Both the position numbers and the translations under genes were made by a program. Below, piece by piece: positions 8,472 through 16,307 of a stretch of DNA of 59,504 bases. Origin of the DNA: Candidatus Cloacimonadota bacterium (lineage in GTDB: Bacteria > Cloacimonadota > Cloacimonadia > Cloacimonadales > Cloacimonadaceae); the NCBI GenBank assembly GCA_018433885.1, contig JAHDQK010000025.1, forward strand, positions 1-59,504, read 5' to 3'. The notes below the pieces were generated by a model, which was not told the origin of the DNA, did no database searches, and saw only the letters and a program-made list of their open reading frames with translations. Every line of letters starts with the position of its first letter. Position 1 is the stretch's first letter.

Positions 8472-8499
8472 TTGACAATTAATGCCGCCGCAATAGTGT
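8472..8499 (+). promoter_or_regulatory. possible promoter for the etfA-amidohydrolase-queE operon
   Basis: A perfect -35 hexamer TTGACA (8472-8477) is followed after 16 bases by TAGTGT (8494-8499), a poor -10 match. The pair lies just upstream of the ribosome binding site AGGAGA (8507-8512) and the ATG at 8518. The -35 is persuasive; the -10 is weak, and the transcript would be nearly leaderless. Confidence 0.35.
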
Positions 8500-8517
8500 A
8501 AAACTCAGGAGAGAAGA

Positions 8518-9708
8518 ATGATTGAAGTTATCATCGAAAAATGCGTTGGTTGCGGTGCCTGTTTAAAAGCATGCGCCTACGACGCCATTCAAATAGAATC
8601 CCGTGTTGCCGATATAAATCTTGATAAATGTGTCCTTTGCGGAGCTTGTGTACAAGCCTGCCCCTTTGATGCCATTGTAATTCGCAAGAAAGCGCAGGAA
8701 CATATTGACAAAGCTCTTTACCGCGGAGTGTGGGTATTTGCTGAGCAGCGCGAAGGCGTGATTGCCGGAGTATCCCACGAGCTTTTGGGCAAAGGCAGGG
8801 AGCTGGCGGATCAGCTATCCTGCGAGCTTTCTGCGATCCTCTTGGGCAGCCGTTTAAACGGAATGCCGGAGGAGCTTATCGCCTATGGTGCGGATCAGGT
8901 TATCTGCATTGATGATCCCGCTCTGGAGCATTTCCGGGACGAGAAATATAGCGAAGCGCTAAGCTATCTGGCAGAAAAATATCGCCCGGAGATCATTCTT
9001 GCCGGTGCCACGGTGATCGGCCGCAGCTTCATCCCCAGAGTAGCGATCAAGCTAAATACAGGGCTTACTGCGGATTGCACCGGGCTTGCCATCGACGACG
9101 AAAGCGGTAATCTCCTGCAAACGCGTCCCGCTTTTGGGGGCAACATCATGGCGACCATCATCACCGCCAATAACCGTCCACAAATGGCGACCGTGCGTCA
9201 TAAAGTCATGAATCCCATCCCCCGGGACGACTCCCGTAGCGGAATCGTGATCCGGGAAGAGTATTCTTTTGATCTGGAAGAAGATAGAAGCACCTTTATA
9301 ACTTTTGAAAAAGAGAAGACAAATCTGATCAACATCACAGACGCAAACGTAATCGTGGCGGGGGGACGTGGTATCAAAGATGCCAAGAATTTCGCCATGA
9401 TCGAGGAGCTTGCCGAAGCTCTGGACGGCGCGGTAGGAGCATCGCGCGCGGCGGTTGATTCTGAATGGATTGCCTATTCTCACCAGGTTGGCCAGACGGG
9501 TAAAACCGTGAAACCAAGTATCTATATCGCGATCGGAATCTCCGGAGCCATCCAGCACCTTGCCGGGATGAGCTCTGCAGATTACATTGTGGCGATCAAC
9601 AAAGATCCCGATGCCCCGATCTTTAAGGTTGCAGATTTGGGAATCGTGGGAGATCTTTTTGAAGTGGTGCCGAAACTTATTAAAAGGATTAAAGAAGTAA
9701 GAACATGA
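8518..9708 (+). CDS. etfA: electron transfer flavoprotein alpha subunit with N-terminal 2x[4Fe-4S] ferredoxin domain
   Basis: 396 aa. The N-terminus is a bacterial-type double-cluster ferredoxin: C9, C12, C15, C19 and C38, C41, C44, C48, each set CX2CX2CX3C. It is fused to an EtfA/FixB body ending in the FAD-binding signature region (GAVGASRAAVDSEW, QVGQTGKTVKP, GISGAIQHLAGM, VAINKDPDAPIF). EtfA normally pairs with EtfB to carry electrons between acyl-CoA dehydrogenases, ferredoxin and quinone pools; fused-ferredoxin forms are known from anaerobes, including ones linked to electron-bifurcating acyl-CoA reductases. Cytoplasmic. The start is supported by AGGAGA five bases upstream. Its stop overlaps the next gene's ATG (ATGA). 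What is odd is that no etfB lies beside it; the upstream kilobase is non-coding. Either etfB is elsewhere or the protein works with a distant partner. High confidence in the family. Confidence 0.95.
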   Translation: MIEVIIEKCVGCGACLKACAYDAIQIESRVADINLDKCVLCGACVQACPFDAIVIRKKAQEHIDKALYRGVWVFAEQREGVIAGVSHELLGKGRELADQLSCELSAILLGSRLNGMPEELIAYGADQVICIDDPALEHFRDEKYSEALSYLAEKYRPEIILAGATVIGRSFIPRVAIKLNTGLTADCTGLAIDDESGNLLQTRPAFGGNIMATIITANNRPQMATVRHKVMNPIPRDDSRSGIVIREEYSFDLEEDRSTFITFEKEKTNLINITDANVIVAGGRGIKDAKNFAMIEELAEALDGAVGASRAAVDSEWIAYSHQVGQTGKTVKPSIYIAIGISGAIQHLAGMSSADYIVAINKDPDAPIFKVADLGIVGDLFEVVPKLIKRIKEVRT

Positions 9709-10910
9709 AGATCTTAGCCAGCCTTAGCGTGATCTCATGGGATGATGTGCGCGAAGGTGTGGTGCTGACCCCGGTAAAGGACGACAGTTCAGAAAAACCA
9801 CTGGAAATCCCCAATAGCGTAGCTTACGTGCCGATGATCAATTCCCACGATCATCTGGTGGGGAATTGGGTACCCCGTGCCGGGGACAAGCGACCATACC
9901 CGAATTCTCACATCTGGGTGGAAGATATGAAGAATTCCTTCAGCTTCCACGAGCGTAGTAAGTTTTGGCTGAACGACGGTTCGTTTCAGCTTATGAACCC
10001 CCAAGCTCTTGCAGTAGCCCGCCTGGGCGCATACAAAAGCTTATTCTCCGGATGTTCTGTGGTGCATGATCACGGACCCATCCAGAGCGACGCGTATTAC
10101 CGTAGCATGCCGATCGTGGTGCCATCCCGCTACCGCCAATGCCATTCTATCACGCTGGGCAATTGGTGGGGTGGTGAAAGCGCAACCAAGGAGATGGAGC
10201 TCAGCCAGGAGAAGATGCCTTTTATCATCCACCTGGGTGAAGGTACAGATAACATCACCAAAGCAGAATTCTCCGAGCTGGATAAACAGAACCTTTTGCG
10301 CCCCAACACGTTGATGATCCATGGCATCGCCTTCTCCGAATATGAGATCCGCCGTATAGCCATGGTGGGCGCAACGGTTTGTTGGTGTCCCACCTCGAAT
10401 TTGTATTTGATCGGCGAGACCTTCAAGATCGATCAAGCTCTCAAGCACGGAGCAAACGTGGTGATCGGAACGGATTCCACCATGAGCGGTGGTACAAACC
10501 TGATCGCAGAGTTCGAGATTATCCGCACCAACTTCCCGCATCTGCCGCTAAATCAACTCTATAAGATGGTAACCGAAAACGCGGTAAAAGCCCTGTATCT
10601 GAGCCCGGAATACGCCAAGTTGAATCCAGAAGACACCCGCAACCTTCTGCTTGTGGATCAGTTGGAAAAAGATCCCTTCGAGAACCTGATGGGTTTGAAT
10701 ATGGCGGGGATCAAGCTCTTGGTGGTGGATGGCATCCCGCGCTATGGAGATAGCCATTTTCTGGAGAATTTCCCAGATGTGGGCGAGGAATATACCATCT
10801 TCCGTACCGGGAACCGGGAGAAATTTGTGATCGGTGATCCTTTGGAGATCAATGATCAGATCGATGCCGCGCTGGGATACCACAAAGACTTTCCATTTTT
10901 ACCCTTTTAA
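9705..10910 (+). CDS. amidohydrolase-superfamily protein (TrzN/SsnA/cytosine-deaminase-like)
   Basis: 401 aa. The metal-binding set of the mononuclear amidohydrolase superfamily is visible: INSHDHLVG (H48, H50), IIHLGEG (H176), MIHGIAF (H206) and VIGTDSTMSGG (D257). Such enzymes hydrolyse or deaminate C-N bonds in heterocycles (guanine, cytosine, S-adenosylhomocysteine derivatives, s-triazines). The substrate cannot be told from sequence alone. The protein has the barrel core and a short C-terminal extension; the N-terminal beta-sandwich of typical members is brief. Cytoplasmic, no signal peptide. It overlaps etfA by four bases (ATGA) and is followed four bases later by queE, so the three are one operon. 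The association with QueE (deazaguanine synthesis) makes a purine- or pterin-like substrate attractive, but that is inference. Confidence 0.8.
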   Translation: MKILASLSVISWDDVREGVVLTPVKDDSSEKPLEIPNSVAYVPMINSHDHLVGNWVPRAGDKRPYPNSHIWVEDMKNSFSFHERSKFWLNDGSFQLMNPQALAVARLGAYKSLFSGCSVVHDHGPIQSDAYYRSMPIVVPSRYRQCHSITLGNWWGGESATKEMELSQEKMPFIIHLGEGTDNITKAEFSELDKQNLLRPNTLMIHGIAFSEYEIRRIAMVGATVCWCPTSNLYLIGETFKIDQALKHGANVVIGTDSTMSGGTNLIAEFEIIRTNFPHLPLNQLYKMVTENAVKALYLSPEYAKLNPEDTRNLLLVDQLEKDPFENLMGLNMAGIKLLVVDGIPRYGDSHFLENFPDVGEEYTIFRTGNREKFVIGDPLEINDQIDAALGYHKDFPFLPF

Positions 10911-10913
10911 CGC

Positions 10914-11540
10914 ATGAAAAGCTTGGAAATCTGTGAGATTTTCTATAGCCTGCAGGGAGAATCCAATTATATGGGTATGCCCTGCATCTTTGTGCGTTTG
11001 GCACGATGCAACCTGCGCTGTAGCTATTGCGACACCCAATATTCCTATGCCCCCGGCAACAGGATGAGCTTTGAAAAAATCATCTCGGAAATAGCCATGT
11101 ATCCCGCCAAGGTGGTAGAGTTTACCGGGGGAGAACCCCTCTGGCAGGAAGATACTCCCCAACTGATGCAGATCCTGTTGGACATGGGTTACAAGGTTCT
11201 AATGGAAAGCAATGGCGCAATGTATATCGACGAAATCCCGCATGAAGTGATCAAGATCCTGGATGTAAAATGCCCCGGAAGCGGAGAAGCAGGCAGTTTT
11301 CAGCGTGCCAATCTCTCGCTAATGGCAGCTTGGGACGAGCTAAAGTTTGTGCTGACCGGGTTTCACGACTACCGGTATGCGGTGGATTTCATCACCCAAT
11401 ACAAACTGGAAGGTAGGGTAATCCACTTCTCTCCGGTTACCACAATGCTACCTGCTGAACAATTGGCAGAATGGATGCTAAGGGATGGAGTGCAGGCGAA
11501 ACTGAGCCTGCAACTACATAAGATCCTCAACCTCCGCTGA
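10914..11540 (+). CDS. queE: 7-carboxy-7-deazaguanine synthase (radical SAM)
   Basis: 208 aa. QueE converts 6-carboxy-5,6,7,8-tetrahydropterin to 7-carboxy-7-deazaguanine, the ring-forming step of queuosine and other 7-deazapurine pathways. Signature features: EIFYSLQGES near the N-terminus, the radical SAM cluster C32, C36, C39 (CNLRCSYC), and EFTGGEPLWQ (TGGEP at 71-75). Length and layout match the family. Cytoplasmic [4Fe-4S] enzyme. It follows the amidohydrolase after three bases. Its last 14 bases overlap, on the opposite strand, the end of thiS, so the two operons converge with no room for a shared terminator. No queC, queD or queF is seen in the window. High confidence. Confidence 0.95.
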   Translation: MKSLEICEIFYSLQGESNYMGMPCIFVRLARCNLRCSYCDTQYSYAPGNRMSFEKIISEIAMYPAKVVEFTGGEPLWQEDTPQLMQILLDMGYKVLMESNGAMYIDEIPHEVIKILDVKCPGSGEAGSFQRANLSLMAAWDELKFVLTGFHDYRYAVDFITQYKLEGRVIHFSPVTTMLPAEQLAEWMLRDGVQAKLSLQLHKILNLR

Positions 11541-11727
11541 TCAGGTGCACTACCATCAGCTCCGCTCCCGCCGGGATCACGGTGCTATCGTAATCTGCCT
11601 TTGGCACCAAAACGCCGTTCAGTTTGATCACCAGCATGGGGAAGCTGTAGTTCATCAGCGTGAGGGCATCCCGCACAGTCATGCCTTCCTGCCAGTCCAC
11701 CTTGTTACCATTTATCGTTATCTGCAT
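11527..11727 (-). CDS. thiS: ThiS-like sulfur carrier protein
   Basis: 66 aa with the ubiquitin-like beta-grasp pattern of ThiS: MQITINGNKVDWQEGMTVRD, a central NGVLVPKADY, and the C-terminal VHLISGG. The terminal Gly-Gly is adenylated by ThiF and then thiocarboxylated to carry sulfur for thiamin thiazole formation (or a related cofactor). It lies directly downstream of thiF in the operon with a nine-base gap. The tail overlaps the tail of queE on the other strand. The other thiazole genes (thiG, thiH) are not in the window, so the carrier could serve another sulfur-transfer pathway; the sequence alone cannot settle this. Confidence 0.88.
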   Translation of the reverse strand: MQITINGNKVDWQEGMTVRDALTLMNYSFPMLVIKLNGVLVPKADYDSTVIPAGAELMVVHLISGG

Positions 11728-11736
11728 TCTCGTGTC

Positions 11737-12351
11737 CTATCCTTGATATCTTTTTACCAGCAACTCCAAGCAGAGATTTGCCTGCATTGCCGCCACGATC
11801 ATTACCCGCGGTGCAATCGGAGAGATTCCCGCCTTCAGCTCGCTGACTTGATCTCCCACGATGTAGAGGTAATTGCTTTGTGAGATGCGGATGTCTTCAC
11901 TTCTACCGTATCCGGCGAGACCTGAGGCACAGATCATGGGGATATCCGGAAACGCCAAGAGCCAAGTCTCGATCAGCATTTGCTTCTGCTCGGCTTTGTC
12001 GAATGCCTCAATCATGATATCTACCTCGGAGAAGATCTCGGGGATGTTATCCCGCAGAAGCTTTACCGGGTGTTCACTCAGCGATATATAGGGGTTGATC
12101 TTGCGAATATTATGGGTTAATGCCTCAGTTTTAAGCATGCCAATCTGATCCAGATTGAATGCTTGCCGGTTCAGATTTGATACCGATACCCGGTCAAAAT
12201 CCGCGATAGTGAGATGCCCGATGCCTGCTCGCGCCAAGAGAATCGCCGCATTGGAGCCCAAACCTCCGGCTCCGGCAATGCCCACTCTGGCTTGTTGCCA
12301 GATCGGGAAGGCAAAAGGATCGCGCTCGCAGAAGTAATCCACTTTGTTCAT
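11737..12351 (-). CDS. thiF: ThiF/MoeB-type E1-like adenylyltransferase
   Basis: 204 aa, the short form of the ThiF family. The nucleotide-binding Rossmann motif VGIAGAGGLGSNAAI is followed by IADFDRVSVSNLNRQAF, the ATP and Arg-finger region of E1-like enzymes. It activates the C-terminal glycine of a ThiS-like carrier, here encoded immediately downstream. The short form lacks the C-terminal rhodanese or extended zinc region; I see no CXXC pairs. Its start overlaps mobB by four bases (ATGA), placing it in the long housekeeping operon. Cytoplasmic. High confidence in the family; the pathway (thiamin or another sulfur-containing cofactor) is inferred from thiS. Confidence 0.9.
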   Translation of the reverse strand: MNKVDYFCERDPFAFPIWQQARVGIAGAGGLGSNAAILLARAGIGHLTIADFDRVSVSNLNRQAFNLDQIGMLKTEALTHNIRKINPYISLSEHPVKLLRDNIPEIFSEVDIMIEAFDKAEQKQMLIETWLLAFPDIPMICASGLAGYGRSEDIRISQSNYLYIVGDQVSELKAGISPIAPRVMIVAAMQANLCLELLVKRYQG

Positions 12352-13097
12352 GGCAAGATATTGATCTCGATCCTGGCGTTATCCGGGATGTCCCGCAGGT
12401 TCTTCAGAATTGCCAGGATACTGTCTTTGAGGATGTCTTGCACAAAAGGTACGATCTGCACTTCCTTGCCATCCGCCGTAAGAGTGATCTTGGGGGATCC
12501 ATCCAATACACAATCCTCCCGCCGGGCTTTGCCCTGCAGGATAGCTGCCGCCATCTGCAGGCACGTGGTGCCGCAACGTGAACAACAGTCTGGATCAGCC
12601 GCGGGAAGCAGTTCGAAACTCCGGGCAAGGATCATTTCACAAAGTGCGTTGGTTTCATCCGGAATTGGGTATACCGGAAGCAAATCGTTCTTATATCCGG
12701 AATTGGCTATGATCCCGCTGATTCCGATCGTGGTATCGTCCAAGAGGCCTTCCAGATCCTTTGTTTCTTTGGCACAAACGATCTTGGGTACCGGGGCGTC
12801 TTTCATGCCCTCGATAACCAGGATGTCCGCGGAAAGATGCGGGACGATCTCGTTTAGAGCCAAGGTTCGGGGGAAGATCAACGAAGTATCATACAAGCCG
12901 CGGGCAACGGTCTGTTTGCTGCCGGCGTCGATATGGAGCGCACTGTTCTTGCCTGGTGTATCGGCACGGAATTTCTCGCTGTGAATATCCTTGATGGTCG
13001 CCACCCGATATCCCAATTCGCTGAGCCGGCGCACGATATTCACCACCGTGGTGGTTTTCCCGGTGTGGTGATATCCGATTACTGCGATCGCTTTCAT
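12348..13097 (-). CDS. mobB: MobB-like molybdopterin-guanine dinucleotide GTPase with C-terminal cysteine cluster
   Basis: 249 aa from the ATG at 13097, chosen because it overlaps the ispF stop (TGATG) and starts MKAIAVIGYHHTGKTTT, the P-loop form of MobB (G8-T15). Further MobB features: ATIKDIHSEKFRADTPG and ILVIEGMKD. MobB binds GTP and assists attachment of GMP to molybdopterin. Beyond residue 165 is an extension with C171, C172, C175, C179 and C196, suggesting a metal or Fe-S site not present in E. coli MobB. A xanthine-dehydrogenase-type molybdoenzyme is encoded 9 kb away (22068-25776), a plausible client. No mobA or moa genes are in the window. The longer reading frame (to 13148) is rejected because its N-terminus is unlike the family. 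Confidence 0.88.
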   Translation of the reverse strand: MKAIAVIGYHHTGKTTTVVNIVRRLSELGYRVATIKDIHSEKFRADTPGKNSALHIDAGSKQTVARGLYDTSLIFPRTLALNEIVPHLSADILVIEGMKDAPVPKIVCAKETKDLEGLLDDTTIGISGIIANSGYKNDLLPVYPIPDETNALCEMILARSFELLPAADPDCCSRCGTTCLQMAAAILQGKARREDCVLDGSPKITLTADGKEVQIVPFVQDILKDSILAILKNLRDIPDNARIEINILP

Positions 13098-13570
13098 CAG
13101 GCAGGCTGGATCAGAACCACCACCGTGGCGCTCATCCCATCTCCGCAACCGGAGATTCCGAGCCCTTCCTCGGTAGTCGCTTTAATCGATATTTGTTCGG
13201 GATCACAATCCAGATCCTGGGCAATATTAAGCCGCATTTGAGCGATATATGGCGCTAGCTTGGGGGCTGCCGCGCAGATTGTGGCATCCATGTTCGCAAT
13301 TCTGTATTGCCTTGCCAAAACCATATCATAACAGCGTTTGAGCAGGATTCTGGAGTCAATATCTTTGAAAGCAGGGTCGCTATCGGCAAAATGCTGGCCG
13401 ATATCCCCCATCGCCAAAGCCCCCAACAGGGCATCACACACGCTGTGAATCAGCACATCGGCATCCGAATGTCCCAAAAGGCCGGTATCGTGGGGGATCT
13501 GCACTCCGCCCAGGATCAACTTGCGTCCGCTTGTAAGGCGATGAACGTCGTATCCAAAACCTATGCGCAT
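13097..13570 (-). CDS. ispF: 2-C-methyl-D-erythritol 2,4-cyclodiphosphate synthase
   Basis: 157 aa. IspF cyclises 4-diphosphocytidyl-methylerythritol 2-phosphate in the non-mevalonate (MEP) isoprenoid pathway. The metal ligands are visible: GYDVHRL (D8, H10) and LLGHSDADVLIH (H34, H42); the C-terminal KATTEEGLG and GCGDGMSATVVVL are typical. Normal length. It belongs with ispD (16308-17015) in the same operon, glmS lying between them. It abuts mobB by a one-base overlap. Cytoplasmic homotrimer by family. High confidence. Confidence 0.97.
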   Translation of the reverse strand: MRIGFGYDVHRLTSGRKLILGGVQIPHDTGLLGHSDADVLIHSVCDALLGALAMGDIGQHFADSDPAFKDIDSRILLKRCYDMVLARQYRIANMDATICAAAPKLAPYIAQMRLNIAQDLDCDPEQISIKATTEEGLGISGCGDGMSATVVVLIQPA

Positions 13571-13573
13571 GGC

Positions 13574-16297
13574 TCAATCCACCGTGATGGATTTTGAGAC
13601 GTTCTTGGGAACATCTGGGTGTACCCCGTGGTCTTTCACGCCAAGAAGGTCCAGCTTCTTCATTTTACGGATGCTCATGCGCAGAGCCAGAAGCTGAAGA
13701 ACGATCGTGGCGGAGAAGCAAGTCATCAGACTGTCTCCGGTTTTGGGCAACATGATGTATTCCCAACCGTAGTATATGCCTTCCTTGGGGTTCTGAGAGG
13801 CGTTTTTAAGCAGATTATCGTTTTCCTCGGCTATCACATAGGTGTTTGCGCCGCGGATCTTATGGGTATTGATTTGCGAGATCGTCAGGTTCACATCCCG
13901 TTCATCCGGTCCGGTTACATAGATCAGAGGGTAGTTTCGGTAAAGAGGCTCAAAGAAATCCTGATCCTGAATAGAGTTTTTAAAGATCTTGGTGCCTTCC
14001 GCAGAAAGATTGAACGGCATATTGTGGGTAAACACATAGTCCGCAAGAGCTTTGAGGATGTCCTTGCGTTCTTTCTGAGGGATGTTTTTGGCTTCAGCTT
14101 GCTCGTCGATAGTATCGATCATGGCGCTGAAAGCTCTTACAAAGCTGCGCACATGCTTTACGCCAAACACCGTGTTTTTCCCGAGGATGGTGTTGGGACC
14201 GTGTTTGAACTCGCTGGCTTCCCTGCCTTCAGCATGGTTGAGTACCGTTTCACGAATCTTCAGCGCACCCTCCATCGCCACTCCGCTGATCTTGGTGGCA
14301 AGAATATGCATGGATGGCTCCATATAGATCTTCGCCGCCATTTTATCAATCATGTCGTCGGTTTTGCCTACCGTTTCTTTGAGCAACATGGGGATATCGC
14401 CTAGGGATTTATGACGCCGTTGCAAAGTGGCTTTTTGTTTGGAATACTCTTCCGGGCTAAGCCCGGTTGCCAGCTCGTCCAGCTTCATTTGAGCCACTCG
14501 GATGGCGAGGTAATAGAACAAGGTTATCTGGTTCATGAAGCTCTTGGTGGCAGGTACGGCGATTTCCGGCCCGCAGAGGATAGGAATCGCAACATCACTT
14601 TTCTCCTGACCCAAAGTGCTGTTCATGTTGTTCACCAGAACCACTTTCCGCACATCCAGATTGGTGGAATCGATATCGTTGAAGATATCAATAAGATCCT
14701 TGGTTTCGCCACTCTGGGATACGCCGATGATGAGGTCGTTGTTCTTTATGCAATTGGAATATTCTCCCCGGAAATCTCCGGGTAGAATCGGGATTAGCTC
14801 GATCCCTGCGATTTCATTGAAGAATAGCGCGGCGATCTTGGTGGCATGGAAGCTGGTGCCGCAAGCGATGGAGTAAGCATTACGGTTGCATTTAAAGGTG
14901 TTTTTCACCAGTTCCAGGAAATTCTGAACACTATGTTCAAACTCCGATACAGAGACCTGTTCCGAGATGCTATCCAGAGCTTTGGCAACAATTAAGCGTT
15001 TGCGATCAAACTCGCTGCCCAAAACCTCGATGAAGATGTTCTTTTCGTTCGAGAAGAAGTACTTCTTGTCAAAGTCCTCCTTTACTGCCACATCAAAGAT
15101 CGCGCTGTAGTTCTTCTGGGCGTGATCGATAAAGGTGGCTACTTCTTCAGAGATACATAGCTCGTCGAAACGCTTTTGCTTCTCTGCCATCGCGGAACTT
15201 CCTACAATCTCCAGCATGGCGGTGCTGAGGTAATCCTTCACTCCGGATTGGGAGATCACATCCAGCATATACTTGCCGGTATTGGAACCCCCTTGGAAGA
15301 GCTTGATCAGCTTGCCTGTGGACTCGCTCTGAGCATATATTTCCTGTTCCATGAAGTATTCAAAATCCGGTAACAGCTCCACGTCCTCTGCTCGCAGTTT
15401 GGAGTATACGGGCTTCACATCGATCAAATCGCCCGTAGCATAGGTCTCGTCCGGTTGCCCCAAGCGCTTGAACCGCAGATTCTTCTGGGCATAAACCTGA
15501 TAGTATTCCGAAGTGTATTCTACAAACTCGCCCTCGCGCAGATTCACCAACATCTTTGTAAAACGCAAAACGGCAGTGAGATCTGAGGATGCCAATGAGA
15601 AGGGCATATCGTCCACCGTGCCGACTCCAAAATAGAGGCTGGAACCCGCTTTGATCGCCCAGGATGTCTCGGTTTCCGGATCCACGATTACAGCGGCATA
15701 GGAGCCAATCATCTTCTCCGCAGTTTGGATTATCGCGCGGCGCATACATGCCTTGCGGGCATCGTGATCCGCGGGATTATTGGCTTTATCCAGCTCAATA
15801 TCAAAGTAGTGTTCCACACTATGAACCAGCATTTCACCATCGTTATCGGAAAGCACCGTGTGCCCTTCCTTGGTGAGGAATACCTTCAGTTCGCGGGTAT
15901 TGGTGATGTTTCCGTTGTGCGCGCCAAAGAGATGGCGTTTGCATTTTACTTCGTGGGGTTGGGCGTTAACTTTATCCACAAAACCGAATGTTGCCCAGCG
16001 CACCTGTCCGCAAAAGATCTTTCCGGGCTGTTTCTCGATGCCCAGGGTTTTTACCAGGGTGGAAGGTGCTCCCACATCCTTTAGAAGAGTAATTTCTTTA
16101 TTCTCTTTCAAGAAGGCGGCTCCCGTACTGTCGTAGCCTCTGTACTCCAGAGCTTTCAGCAATTGGGATGCGTGTTTACCAAGATTGATGGATACCTTTG
16201 GCAATGCCATACCCAATACTCCGCAACCCAGCCCAAAAATGGGCAGGCGCAAGGTAATCTGTAAATCTTTAAACTTGTGTAGAATGCTGCGTCGCAT
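13574..16297 (-). CDS. glmS: glutamine--fructose-6-phosphate aminotransferase (isomerizing), long form
   Basis: 907 aa. It makes glucosamine-6-phosphate from fructose-6-phosphate and glutamine, the first step toward UDP-GlcNAc for peptidoglycan and LPS. The N-terminal class II glutamine amidotransferase is recognised by CGVLG, EYRGYDSTGA and HNGNITN; the two SIS domains by ACGTSFHA, GVSQSGETKDL and ETVLNHAEGREASEFKHGP; the tail KNVSKSITVD matches the family. Oddities: the catalytic cysteine is C25, not C2, and no start codon sits directly before it, implying a cleaved propeptide as in PurF or glutamate synthase. The protein is also about 300 residues longer than E. coli GlmS, with extra sequence mainly between the amidotransferase and first SIS domain (about 330-490). 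It starts ten bases after ispD with AAAGGGA upstream. Confidence 0.93.
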   Translation of the reverse strand: MRRSILHKFKDLQITLRLPIFGLGCGVLGMALPKVSINLGKHASQLLKALEYRGYDSTGAAFLKENKEITLLKDVGAPSTLVKTLGIEKQPGKIFCGQVRWATFGFVDKVNAQPHEVKCKRHLFGAHNGNITNTRELKVFLTKEGHTVLSDNDGEMLVHSVEHYFDIELDKANNPADHDARKACMRRAIIQTAEKMIGSYAAVIVDPETETSWAIKAGSSLYFGVGTVDDMPFSLASSDLTAVLRFTKMLVNLREGEFVEYTSEYYQVYAQKNLRFKRLGQPDETYATGDLIDVKPVYSKLRAEDVELLPDFEYFMEQEIYAQSESTGKLIKLFQGGSNTGKYMLDVISQSGVKDYLSTAMLEIVGSSAMAEKQKRFDELCISEEVATFIDHAQKNYSAIFDVAVKEDFDKKYFFSNEKNIFIEVLGSEFDRKRLIVAKALDSISEQVSVSEFEHSVQNFLELVKNTFKCNRNAYSIACGTSFHATKIAALFFNEIAGIELIPILPGDFRGEYSNCIKNNDLIIGVSQSGETKDLIDIFNDIDSTNLDVRKVVLVNNMNSTLGQEKSDVAIPILCGPEIAVPATKSFMNQITLFYYLAIRVAQMKLDELATGLSPEEYSKQKATLQRRHKSLGDIPMLLKETVGKTDDMIDKMAAKIYMEPSMHILATKISGVAMEGALKIRETVLNHAEGREASEFKHGPNTILGKNTVFGVKHVRSFVRAFSAMIDTIDEQAEAKNIPQKERKDILKALADYVFTHNMPFNLSAEGTKIFKNSIQDQDFFEPLYRNYPLIYVTGPDERDVNLTISQINTHKIRGANTYVIAEENDNLLKNASQNPKEGIYYGWEYIMLPKTGDSLMTCFSATIVLQLLALRMSIRKMKKLDLLGVKDHGVHPDVPKNVSKSITVD

Positions 16298-16307
16298 AAG
16301 TTTCCCT

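Noticed and set aside
10041-10541. 166-codon minus-strand frame inside the amidohydrolase gene
   Set aside because: Antisense reflection of an intact enzyme gene.
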